From Leminorella richardii (GTDB lineage: Bacteria > Pseudomonadota > Gammaproteobacteria > Enterobacterales > Enterobacteriaceae), in contig NZ_LS483470.1 in NCBI RefSeq assembly GCF_900478135.1, positions 2,476,501 through 2,540,500 on the forward strand: a DNA stretch of 64,000 nt, given 5' to 3'. How positions within the stretch are numbered: position 1 is the stretch's first letter; each line of letters starts with the position of its first letter. Under the pieces are notes generated by a model. That model made no database searches. It saw only the letters and a list, made by a program, of their open reading frames with translations, and was not told where the DNA came from. Below are positions 34,050-44,400 of the stretch, one piece after another. The translations under genes and the position numbers were made by a program.

Positions 34050-35186
34050 TTATTGGGATGAATTCGCTAATAAAGGTGGAACGGGTTTCCCCATTCTGCC
34101 ATAAAAATCGGTAACAAAGTGCTCTAATGTACCCTGTTCAATGGCCTCACGTAAACCCGCCATCAAGCGCTGATAGTATCTCAGGTTGTGAATGGTGTTT
34201 AAGCGAGCGCCGAGAATTTCATTACAGCGGTCAAGATGATGCAAGTAGGCCCTGCTATAATTGCGACAGGTGTAGCAATCGCAATGTGCATCAAGCGCAG
34301 ATGTATCATCTTTATATTTTGCATTGCGGATTTTAACCACTCCATCGGTAACAAACAAATGTCCATTACGCGCATTGCGCGTCGGCATCACACAGTCAAA
34401 CATATCGATACCGCGACGCACGCCTTCGACCAGGTCTTCCGGCTTGCCGACGCCCATCAAATAGCGGGGTTTGTCTTCCGGAATTTGTGGGCAAACGTGC
34501 TCTAAAATCCGGTGCATGTCTTCTTTGGGCTCACCTACTGCTAAACCGCCTACTGCGTAGCCGTCAAAACCGATGTCCACCAGCCCCTTAACGGAAACGT
34601 CCCGCAGATCTTCGTACACGCTGCCTTGAATAATGCCAAACAGAGCGTTTTTGTTGTTCAGCGAGTCAAAGCGATCGCGGCTGCGTTTGGCCCAGCGCAG
34701 CGACATTTCCATCGAGCGTTTGGCGTAATCCCAGTCCGCAGGGTAAGGCGTACACTCATCGAATATCATGACGATGTCGGAACCCAAATCGTACTGAATT
34801 TCCATCGACTTTTCCGGGCTAAGGAAAATCGCGTCGCCGTTGATCGGGTTGCGAAAGTGAACGCCCTCTTCGGTGATCTTACGAATATCTCCCAGACTGA
34901 AAACCTGAAAACCACCTGAATCCGTCAGGATCGGGCCGTGCCAGTTCATAAAGCCGTGCAGGTCGCCGTGCTGGCGCATAATTTCCTGCCCCGGACGCAG
35001 CCACAGGTGGAAGGTATTGCCGAGAATAATCTGCGCGCCGGTTTCTTTGACCTCTTCCGGCGTCATGCCCTTTACCGTTCCGTAAGTACCAACCGGCATA
35101 AAGGCCGGGGTCTCTACCGAACCGCGTTCAAAAACCAGACGACCGCGACGCGCGCGCCCGTCTTTCTTTTGTAATTCAAACTTCAC
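34050..35186 (-). CDS. tgt: tRNA-guanine transglycosylase
   Basis: The 378-residue TIM-barrel enzyme has the catalytic aspartate region ILTDSGGFQVFSL, the second catalytic site DCVMPTRNARNG, and the zinc site CDCYTC with a later histidine. It exchanges G34 for preQ1 in tRNAs with GUN anticodons in queuosine synthesis. Slightly longer than E. coli Tgt (375). Confidence 0.97.
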   Translation of the reverse strand: MKFELQKKDGRARRGRLVFERGSVETPAFMPVGTYGTVKGMTPEEVKETGAQIILGNTFHLWLRPGQEIMRQHGDLHGFMNWHGPILTDSGGFQVFSLGDIRKITEEGVHFRNPINGDAIFLSPEKSMEIQYDLGSDIVMIFDECTPYPADWDYAKRSMEMSLRWAKRSRDRFDSLNNKNALFGIIQGSVYEDLRDVSVKGLVDIGFDGYAVGGLAVGEPKEDMHRILEHVCPQIPEDKPRYLMGVGKPEDLVEGVRRGIDMFDCVMPTRNARNGHLFVTDGVVKIRNAKYKDDTSALDAHCDCYTCRNYSRAYLHHLDRCNEILGARLNTIHNLRYYQRLMAGLREAIEQGTLEHFVTDFYGRMGKPVPPLLANSSQ

Positions 35187-35390
35187 TTAAAGCCTCCGCT
35201 ACCAGAGAAACAGTCTGGCTCGATATAGTGGAGAACGCTAAAACCGCATTCACCCGTTGTTCCTAGCGGTCATGTTGACGCGCTGAGGCGTCGGATTTTA
35301 CACGTTTTATGGATAAGCGGCGAGATGTCTACGCGTTTCTATAGCTCTTTTGAGCGCTCTAAGATAAAGAATGGCTGTTACACCCATTAT

Positions 35391-36467
35391 TTAGCAATTC
35401 TTGTTAATAACCTCATCCACTGCCTGTAAATTCTGAGTAATAAACATCGCATCGCCGTAGCTAAAAAAGCGGTACTGCTTGTCTACAGCCCAGCGATAGG
35501 CCTTCATAGTGTTGCTGTAGCCGGCAAACGCGGAGACCAGCATAATCAGCGTCGACTCAGGAAGGTGGAAGTTGGTGATCAGAGCGTCAATCACTTTGAA
35601 GCGATAGCCGGGGTAAATAAAAATAGCCGTGTCGTCAAAGAAGGGCTTTAGCTCCCCTTCTCCTGAAGCCTGTGCGGCGCTTTCCAGTGACCGCACTGAT
35701 GTGGTACCAACGGCAATCACGCGGTTGCCGCGCGCTTTACAGGCCAACACTGCGTCAACAACGTCCTGCGGTACCTCTGCATATTCCGAGTGCATGATGT
35801 GTTCTTTTACGTCGTCAACTCTGACTGGCTGGAAAGTACCCGCGCCGACGTGCAGCGTGACAAATGCCGTTTCAACGCCTTTACGGCGCAGCGCGTCAAG
35901 CAAAGGCTCGTCAAAGTGCAACCCCGCCGTTGGTGCAGCGACCGCGCCCGGCTTTTCGCTGTAGACAGTTTGGTACAGCTCTCGGTCAGCGTCTTCATCT
36001 GGGCGGTCAATGTAGGGTGGCAGCGGCATATGCCCGGCAGCGTTAAGGATTGTCAACACATCGCGGCCATCGTTAAACTGCACTTCAAACAGAGCATCGT
36101 GGCGGGCAACCATTGTCGCAGGAATCGACTCGTCGTCCCCCAGCAGCAGCTCAGTTCCCGGCTTGGGCGCTTTTGACGCCCGCACGTGAGCCAGCACGCG
36201 ACGGTCGTCCAGCACGCGCTCGACCAGCATCTCGATTTTCCCCCCGCTGGCCTTTCGGCCGAACAGGCGAGCAGGGATCACTCTAGTGTTGTTAAACACG
36301 AGCAGATCGCCTTCTTCAAGCTTGTCCAGAATGTCAGTAAACACGCCGTCAGACAGCTCACCGCTTTCGCCATTGAGGCTTAGCAAACGGCAGGCGCTGC
36401 GTTTTTCCTGGGGATAGTGGGCAATTAATGACTCGGGAAGCTCAAATGAAAAATCGGATACGCGCAT
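35391..36467 (-). CDS. queA: S-adenosylmethionine:tRNA ribosyltransferase-isomerase
   Basis: A 358-residue protein starting MRVSDFSFELPESLIAHYP, with the family motifs FNNTRVIPARLFG, GLHFDEPLL and TLHVGAGTFQPVR. It adds the cyclopentene-epoxide ring to preQ1 in tRNA, using SAM as ribosyl donor. It is upstream of tgt, with 204 bases of unassigned DNA between them, and is divergent from acpH. Confidence 0.97.
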   Translation of the reverse strand: MRVSDFSFELPESLIAHYPQEKRSACRLLSLNGESGELSDGVFTDILDKLEEGDLLVFNNTRVIPARLFGRKASGGKIEMLVERVLDDRRVLAHVRASKAPKPGTELLLGDDESIPATMVARHDALFEVQFNDGRDVLTILNAAGHMPLPPYIDRPDEDADRELYQTVYSEKPGAVAAPTAGLHFDEPLLDALRRKGVETAFVTLHVGAGTFQPVRVDDVKEHIMHSEYAEVPQDVVDAVLACKARGNRVIAVGTTSVRSLESAAQASGEGELKPFFDDTAIFIYPGYRFKVIDALITNFHLPESTLIMLVSAFAGYSNTMKAYRWAVDKQYRFFSYGDAMFITQNLQAVDEVINKNC

Positions 36468-36643
36468 GATCTTTTACGTTTAGATAAACAGGCGGCCTAG
36501 TCTAGAGGCTGTCCTGACGGGCTGCAAGTAAGAAGTAGGCATAGAAAAGAATCTACACAAAAACGCCCCTACTCGAATATTTTAAATCAGTACCGCTTCG
36601 GCAGCAGAGAGACGCAGGGCTGACATTAGTCTATACTTGCGCC

Positions 36644-37225
36644 ATGAATTTTCTTGCCCACCTTCACCTTGCCTCTCTTGCCGACAGCTCGCTGCTTGGC
36701 AACCTGATGGCCGACTTTGTTCGCGGATCTCCCAACGCCGACTATGCACCCGACGTGGCCAGCGGAATTATGCTTCACCGCCGCGTAGATAAGCTGACGG
36801 ACAACCTGACAGAGGTCAAAGAGGCAAGAACGCTGTTTAGTCGCCCTAACTATCGCGTATCGGCAATCGCCCTAGACGTGCTGTGGGACCACTTTCTGTC
36901 AAAGCACTGGGCAACTATCACCCCACAGACTCCTTTACCTCTCTTTATTGAGCGCGCCAGAGCCGACATTGAGCCCTATCTTTTCACTACCCCCCCCGGC
37001 TTTCAGCACCTGAATAAGTACATCTGGCGGGATCGCTGGCTTGAACGCTACGCCGAACTGCCGTTTATTGCCGATACGCTACAGAGTATGGCCGCTCGCC
37101 GCCCTCGGCTTGAGGCGCTATCGCACTGTATGGACGATATCGAGCAGAACTATGCGCTGCTGGAAGCCTGCTTTAAACGCTTTTATCCAACCATGATGGT
37201 GCAGGCCAAAAGCCGTCAGCTATAG
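36644..37225 (+). CDS. acpH: ACP phosphodiesterase
   Basis: A 193-residue protein beginning MNFLAHLHLASLADSSLLGNLMADFVRG, the signature of AcpH. It belongs to the HD-like metal phosphodiesterases and removes 4'-phosphopantetheine from holo-ACP. Same length as E. coli AcpH and in the same place, divergent from queA. Confidence 0.95.
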   Translation: MNFLAHLHLASLADSSLLGNLMADFVRGSPNADYAPDVASGIMLHRRVDKLTDNLTEVKEARTLFSRPNYRVSAIALDVLWDHFLSKHWATITPQTPLPLFIERARADIEPYLFTTPPGFQHLNKYIWRDRWLERYAELPFIADTLQSMAARRPRLEALSHCMDDIEQNYALLEACFKRFYPTMMVQAKSRQL

Positions 37226-37380
37226 GCGCTGCCTTACTCGCGTTTTACGAGTAAGAAATGCCGTAATGAAGGATATTTTTCGATAAATAGCGAGCTATCC
37301 GTCGGTAAATTAACGTATAACGCCTTTACAGCCCCAAGTGTTATGGGTATGTTTATCAACTGTATAACAACAGGGCATCT

Positions 37381-37417
37381 ATAGGTAGAAACTATCCCAA
37401 TAATCGGTCAGATGACC
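37381..37417. promoter_or_regulatory. OxyR-like binding site upstream of the peroxiredoxin
   Basis: ATAGGTAGAAACTAT (37381-37395) fits the OxyR half-site motif ATAGntnnnanCTAT at all fixed positions. After the required 7-base spacer the second half (37403-37417, ATCGGTCAGATGACC) matches only partly. It lies directly upstream of the -35 region of the peroxiredoxin promoter. Confidence 0.65.
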
Positions 37418-37446
37418 TTTCAGCTCAAGACTCGACTGCCTATACT
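37418..37446 (+). promoter_or_regulatory. Promoter of the peroxiredoxin gene
   Basis: TATACT at 37441-37446 is a near-perfect -10, with TTTCAG (37418-37423) 17 bases before it as a poor -35. A weak -35 next to an OxyR site is what an activator-dependent promoter looks like. Confidence 0.55.
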
Positions 37447-37494
37447 AGCCGCCATGTTTCGTATTCATTAACGTATTTTAACAGGAGAGTTATT

Positions 37495-38097
37495 ATGGTT
37501 CTGGTTACTCGTCAAGCACCTGATTTTACCGCTGCTGCTGTTCTTGGTAACGGCGAAATCGTTAACAACTTCAACCTTAAGAATCATCTGAACGGCAAAC
37601 CTGCTGTCCTGTTCTTTTGGCCAATGGACTTCACCTTTGTTTGTCCTTCTGAACTGATTGCTTTCGATCACCGTTACGAAGAGTTCAAAAAGCGCGGTGT
37701 TGAAGTTGTTGGTGTTTCTTTCGACTCTGAATTCGTTCACAACGCATGGCGTAAGACCCCCGTTGACAACGGCGGCATCGGCGAAGTGAAGTACGCAATG
37801 GTTGCTGACGTTAAGCGTGAAATCCAAAAAGCCTACGGCATCGAACACCCAGACGCAGGCGTTGCTCTGCGCGGTTCATTCCTGATTGACAAAAACGGTG
37901 TTGTTCGCCACCAGGTCGTTAACGATCTGCCGCTGGGCCGTAACATCGACGAAATGCTGCGCATGGTTGACGCCCTGCAGTTCCACGAAGAGCACGGTCA
38001 GGTTTGCCCGGCACAGTGGGAAAAAGGCAAAGAAGGTATGAAAGACTCCCCAGAAGGCGTTGCCAAGTACCTGTCTCAAAACGCTGCTGCGCTGTAA
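37495..38097 (+). CDS. 2-Cys peroxiredoxin (AhpC/Prx1 type)
   Basis: A 200-residue typical 2-Cys peroxiredoxin with peroxidatic Cys50 in DFTFVCPSEL and resolving Cys171 in GQVCPAQW. It reduces hydrogen peroxide and organic peroxides. Strong codon bias and a good ribosome binding site (ACAGGAGAG) suggest high expression. It is of the type often called tsaA/ahpC in enterobacteria; no ahpF is nearby, so the reductant may be thioredoxin or a distant AhpF. Confidence 0.93.
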   Translation: MVLVTRQAPDFTAAAVLGNGEIVNNFNLKNHLNGKPAVLFFWPMDFTFVCPSELIAFDHRYEEFKKRGVEVVGVSFDSEFVHNAWRKTPVDNGGIGEVKYAMVADVKREIQKAYGIEHPDAGVALRGSFLIDKNGVVRHQVVNDLPLGRNIDEMLRMVDALQFHEEHGQVCPAQWEKGKEGMKDSPEGVAKYLSQNAAAL

Positions 38098-38116
38098 TTC
38101 GCGCCCCGCGTAAGCA

Positions 38117-38145
38117 AAAAAGAGCCGCATCGCGGCTCTTTTTTA
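38117..38145 (+). terminator. Terminator of the peroxiredoxin gene
   Basis: AAAAGAGCCG and CGGCTCTTTT around CATCG form a compact hairpin followed by TTTTTT. Confidence 0.9.
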
Positions 38146-38346
38146 TGCTCTCTCACCAGTCTAAAACTCATTTAAAAATAAATCGCGACGCTATTTCACT
38201 CTCTATCCACGTTGACTAAAAATAAGCAAACATAAATAAAAACACACCCTGCTTTTCATGGTAAGCCACTTCATTCTGCCTTACTCAGACGTTCATGCCT
38301 CCCTGTCCTGCTGTTGAATCTTATCGCTTATCGGGTATAAAGACAC
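38146..38346. other. Intergenic region before the autotransporter terminator
   Basis: About 200 bases without a gene. AT-rich, no motif recognised. Confidence 0.4.
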
Positions 38347-38385
38347 AAAAGCCCCAGGGTCAACCTTACCCCTGGGGTTTTATTT
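38347..38385 (-). terminator. Terminator of the autotransporter gene
   Basis: CCCCAGGG and CCCTGGGG (38352-38359 and 38370-38377) form an 8-bp stem, with TTTT on both sides; for the minus strand CTTTTG follows. It is 30 bases beyond the stop. Confidence 0.8.
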
Positions 38386-38416
38386 CCTACACACCTGCTT
38401 TAAGGTGCGAGTCCCA

Positions 38417-41400
38417 CTACCAGCTATAGCGCACGTTCAGACTAAAGCTCGCATCACCGTAGCCGTGGCTACCCTTCTGACCGGTTCCCTGTGCGGTTAT
38501 GCTCAGCTGTTCGCCCAGATTGGCCTGAATACCTGCCTTCAGCTCGGCTCTGTCAGCGGGAAGATCCTGCTTCACCTTCGCGCCGTCAAACGCAACAGAG
38601 ACATCGTCTGCACCGTGCAGCCAGTTGGCTTCCACAAACGGTTGGATAACATTGCGATCTTTATCCAGCTTACCCGCCATCCGCAGGCCTAGACGACTGC
38701 TCCAGGCATCGCCATTCTGGCCGTCAACCCGAACGCCGTTAACCTCTACCGCATCGGCCCTGTAGTCCTGCCACACAACCTGCGCCTGAGGGATAAGGCT
38801 CAGCGTTCTGCCTTCAGCGATAACGATATCGTGGCGATAGCCGGTTTCCAGCGACACGGCATTTGCCGTTGAGTCGTAGCTCTCCGACCCCAAGTCATCA
38901 TTATTCACCGTATTGTCATAGATACCGTACTGATACCAGCTGTCGACATACAGGCCTTGGTGAGTTTGAGCGTCAGCAAACCAGGTCGCGTAGACACCCA
39001 GATTGTAGCCGTCTGCGCTGCCGGACGCAGAGAACTGGCTACCGTCTGCACCGCGGTTGCCAGTACTGTCGGTATCCGCTTCAACATAGCTGCCCATTAC
39101 GCCGACCTTCAGGCTTTGCGTGCCGCTGTTCCACACGGCGATATCGCCGCCCAGTTGAACCTGAGTATAGTGATTATCGATATCGACATTACCACTCGCC
39201 GCCGTAGAGTCTGCCTGCCCGGCTTTAAACCGCAGCCAAAGGCTGTCGTTCTCAGAGCGGTACTGACTCCCTTCACGGTCAAACAGCGTCTGCATTTGCA
39301 GGTTTTTCATCATTGACTGATTGCTAACAAATACGCCAATGTCTGGACGGTACTGTGGCGTGACAGGGCCAACGGGATCGACAGGATCAACGGGGTCGAC
39401 TGGATCAACAGGATCTACGGGGTCTACAGGCTCATCTGGCGTCTTGGATATTGAACGCAAGTACCAGTTGCCGCTGTCCTTGTACAGCCGGTACTCATAT
39501 AGCCCAATTTGTAGACGATTACCTTGAGTAAACGCACCGTCTGAACTGCCGCCGACGCTTACTACCTCAATGCCTCTATCAGTTAGCGCTCCCTGGCCAC
39601 CGACGTTATTGACCATCAGCGTCGTGCTGCCAGAGGTGTTTCCGGTGACAATCAGCTTATCCGTTGGCGAGCTGTCATCCCCTAACTGTGAATTCAACGT
39701 TAGCGTACCGCCACTGCCTATATAGTCACCGTTAATCTGAAGTTTGCTTCCCGGTGTACTGTTGCTGCTCGCGATATTTCCCGCATTCGTCACGCTGCCG
39801 TTGACGGTAAATAATCCGTCGACGCTCAGTAGCCCTTGGTCGCTAATATTTACGCGACCGTTAACGACACCGCTACCCCCCAATACCGCTGAGCTCGCTA
39901 CGTTCACAGCCTGCTGGCTGCCACTTGCACCAATGATACCGGAGCCCGTCAGCCACAGAGCTCCGTTCTGCACGTCGGTCGTGCCGCTGTAGGTGTTATT
40001 GTTGCTTAGCGTAAGAGTCCCTTCATCGATTTTCACTAAGCTACCGCTGCCGCTGACAATGCTGCTTAACGAGCCCTCACTCAGCTTCAGCGTGGCGTTG
40101 TTCTCCACGTTACCGCTGCCTAGCGCGCTGGCATTGTGCCCAATCAGCGTACCTTCGGTAATCACTGTGCCGCCGCTGTAGGTATTGCTGTCAGAGAGCG
40201 TCAGCGCACCCTCTCCTATTTTCACCAGCATACCGCTGCCGCTGACTGTGTTGCTTAACGAGCCCTCACTCAGCTTCAGCGTGGCGTTGCTCTCCACGTT
40301 ACCGCTGCCCAGAGCGCTAGCATTGTGCCCAATCAGCGTACCTTCGGTAATCACGGTGCCGCCACTGTAGCTATTGCTATCAGAGAGCGTCAGTTCACCT
40401 TCTCCTATTTTCACCAGCATACCGCTGCCGCTAACAGTACTGCTCAGCGTCCCCTCTCCAATCTTAAGCGTCGCGCTGTTTTCAACGTTACCGCTCCCCA
40501 AAGACGCCGCTCTTTCAGCCACCAGCGTCCCACCATTTATTACGGTACCGCCGCTGTAAGTATTATCTGCGGCCAAAACCAGCGTGCCGTCCCCTTCCTT
40601 GGTCAACGTTTTACCGTTCCATCCGGTAGCGGCTTCCGGCGCGACGTCCACCAGAGAAGTATTCAGGGTAAAGCTCTGGCTGGCCTCTGTCAGAGTAAAG
40701 GTGCCGTGTGCTGGCGTCATGGAGGCATAGCTGCCTGCATACCAGCTCAGCCCCGCACGCAGTTCATACTGTGTCTTGTCGGTTTCCTTAATACGCCCAC
40801 TGATAGTTATGAAATCTACCTGCTGCGCGTACATTCCAGCCACAGTCAGGCTGTCAAAATCACCAGCGATGTCGCTATCAGAGTCAATCAGCGTGAAGCT
40901 ATAGGGTGAACGTTCAAACCTATCTTCGATATTGCCAAACCCGCTGATGTTAAGGCCGCCGCCAAGGGTTACGCTGTCTGCAGTAATTATTGGGCTTGTA
41001 GCTGGGTCGCCGAGCTCAATATCAAGGGTGCTTCCGCTCTTCTGGGTCAGCGATGTTGCGTCCAGCGTAACGCCCGCCGCCAGCGAAGTAACCGCCCCAT
41101 CATGAGTCGTCACGTTTGCCAGAGTAAATTGCCCGTCTGCGTCCAACACTAGGATGCCCGAGTTGTCCACATCGCCAGTACCCAGCGCCTTGAGGTGCGT
41201 AGCCGTCAAAGTACCGCTAGCAATGGTTGTTCCTCCGCTATAGTCGTTGCTGCCGCTTAGCGTTAGCTCACCGTCGCCAGTTTTCTCCACGCTGCCAGTG
41301 CCGCTGACAGCGGAGCTCAGCGTGCCTTCATTCAGGCTCAGCGTGCCCTTGTTGGCAATGTTGCCCGTCCCCAGCGCGCTGGCGTTATTGGCAGACAGCA

Positions 41401-44400
41401 TACCGCTTTCAATGGTCGTGCCGCCGCTGTAAGTATTATCGTCATTCAGAGTCAGCACACCGCTGCCGGTTTTTACCAGATTTCCGGTACCGCTCAGTAT
41501 GCCCGCCAGTTCACCCTGACTCAGCTGTAGCGTTCCTTCGTTCGCCACGTCTCCGCTACCCAGCGCTCCGGCGTTATCGGCAATGAGTTTCCCCTCTTCG
41601 ATAGAGGTGCCGCCGCTGTAACTGTTAGCCGCATCTGCCAACGTCAGATCGGTGCTGCCCGTTTTCACCAACTCTCCCGTACCGCTCAGGTTCGCGTCAA
41701 GCTGTCCTTCTCCCAGCTTCAGGGTCGCATTATTCTCCACGTCACCTGAACCCAGTGAGCGAGTATGCTCGGCCTCTAGAGTACCGCCATTAATCACCGT
41801 ACCACCGCTATAGGTATTGGTGGCTGACAGGATCAGTGTGCCATCACCCTCTTTAGTCAGCGTTTTGCCGTCCCAGTCGGTCGCCGGTTCTGGCGCTACG
41901 TCTACCAGAGCAGTAGTAACCTCAAAGGTTTTATTTTCATCTAGCGTAAAGGTGCCGTGAGCCGGCGTTACGGCATCTGACAATAAGCTTGCTGCATACC
42001 AGCGCAGGCCGTTACCTATCAGATATTTCGTGTTGTCATCCTTGCTGATCCCACCAGTAAACGCCAGATAGTCCGGTACGGTAAGTGGATCTGTCGACAG
42101 GCTGGTAAAGTTGCCGACAAGAGGATTATCGGCATCAATCAGCGTGAGCTGCATCTGCTGTAGGTCTGCGTCAGAAGTCAGCGCATTCAGGCCGAATGCA
42201 TCGCTGATATTACTGATATGCAGCACGCCGTTTAGCGCAATGTCCGTCCCCGTCATCAGCGGCTTTCCAGCATCACTACTCTGAGACATCGCGCTAAGAT
42301 CGACATCTAGCTCGCTGGTTTCCCCAAAGATTACCGTTTTAGCATTTAGCGTACTATAAGCGCCGCTGTCTGCGTTGTAGTCAAAAACGACTTTACCCGA
42401 GTTAGTCAGGGTGGTTAGACTTGAATCGGTGATGGCGTCTGCGGTGATATTCCACTGTGCCCGATCTGCCAAGCTGAGATTTAGGACAGAGCCACCGTTG
42501 AACCAGTCCTCTACATAGGTTGCGCCCTTAAAATGGGATCCCGCATCCATAGCGAGATCAATCGTTCCATATCCCTGATTGAGAACATCGCCAGTGATGT
42601 TCATTACCCCTTCTCCGGTAATAACCCCACCGCGATAAAATCCTCCACCACTGGCCGATAAATAAGGATTGAGAATAGCCGCACCGGCAGCATCAGCCAG
42701 AATGGTAGTATTTCCCTTCAGGTTAACAATACCACCATACATAACTAACACACTGAATCCCTGAGTAACTTGGCTCGTATCAATCGTCACATTTTCTGCA
42801 TTAATCACACCACCGTTAGGATTGCCGTCACCCATAGCCCATAAGCCCTGAGCGCCGCTTCCGGTCATGATGATATCGGTATTGGAAATATTCAGCGTGT
42901 GCCCGGGATACTGGGCAGTAGCGCCAAAGCCGCTCACTGCATAGATAGTATTTCGATTTTGTTCAGTACCGTGGAAATTAAGCGACGTCACGTCACTGCC
43001 AAACCCTTTGTAGGAAACAGCAATACCGTTAGTACGCCCAGAATCTCCAACCTCTCTGCCATCAACAACGCTGCCTGCACCTATCGTTGAATTTCCACGT
43101 AGAACAGTAATGCCTGTCGAGTTCTGTGTTTTAACCGTCAGCGCTTCTGCGGTCAGTTCACCATCGGTCACCCAGATTGTATCCGCCGTACCCGTGGCGC
43201 TTACGCTACTCCCGGTGCCGAGATCCACGGTTCCGCCGTCGATCTGAATCCCGTATGTCCACTCGCCGTCTACGTCTATTGTCAAGCGATCGGCCGTAAA
43301 AGAATTCGGCTTATACCCAGCGCCCCATCCCGTCACAACAACACCGCCGCCAGAGGTATAGCCGTGCATTGAAATAGTACTGCCACTGCCCAAGTCGGCA
43401 CTGGCGCCTTCGCCGTAAACCTGAACGCCGTACCCGGTTATGCTTTTACCTGCAGAGCCGGTTAACATCTCCAACGTCAGGCCGCTTGCGGTAAAAGATG
43501 AATCAGTCGATTGCAGATAAACACCCGTGGAGCCATTGGTGCCGCCAGATATTCTAATTGAGCTTCCCTCGCCAAAATCGGCCTGGCTACTCTGACCTAT
43601 CTTTATTCCATACGATCCGCCAGCCCCGGCAATGGCGATATTCATTTCGTCAGCAGTGAGCTGGCTTCTCTGACCTAGCGTAATGCCTGCCGTAGAAGCG
43701 CTGGCCATGCTTTCCACTTCAATACGGGTCTGTTTTCCTAGATCAATCGTCATATCCTTAGCGAATTCAGCATTAAGCCCAGTAGCCTGCCCAGCGGCTT
43801 CAGCACGAATAAGCCCCGCATCAAGAGTAAGGCTACCACTGCTATTGCTACCGTCTAAATAAATGCCGTTGGCAAAGCTCGAGCTTGACTTAACCGTAAT
43901 AGAGCTTCCCTTTCCCAAAGACAAAGCCCCCTGCTTCACACCGCTGAAAATCCCGTATGCGTTACCATCGCTGACGACATCAATTAACAGCCCTTCTGCA
44001 CTGACGCTCGTTCCTATGTTATTTCTACCAAGATAGAGACCAAATCCTGTGCCAGCGACGTGAATTTCGGTATCAATGCCCAGATCGTTGTTGACGCCGT
44101 TATCGAGCTTAATACCGGTGGAGCTGGCCCCTCCACTCACATTAATGACTGCTTTTCCGTCTATCTGTAGGCCGCTCCCGCCAGCCACAGTGCTGTCTAC
44201 TCCGATTCCCCCTGTCGTTACAGTCACCGTATCGCCATCTTGCAGTGAAATACTGGCGCCGCTTTGCGGCCCGACCTCAGCGGCGTTAGCGTAGCCAATG
44301 CCTGATAACAGCAGGCCAACGGCAGCGGCCCTCACGCGGCCCTGAATCCGGCTGTCACCGCGAGCCAGCTCGGAGGCAACGACGTACATATTCCGGGCGG

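Noticed and set aside
39960..40530. Tandem repeats considered as a CRISPR array
   Set aside because: The units are 189 bp, coding, in frame and without spacers; they are autotransporter repeats.
39321..41432. Several plus-strand open frames across the autotransporter gene, encoding repetitive Leu/Pro/Ser-rich peptides
   Set aside because: They mirror the tandem repeats of the true gene, have no ribosome binding sites and no domain.
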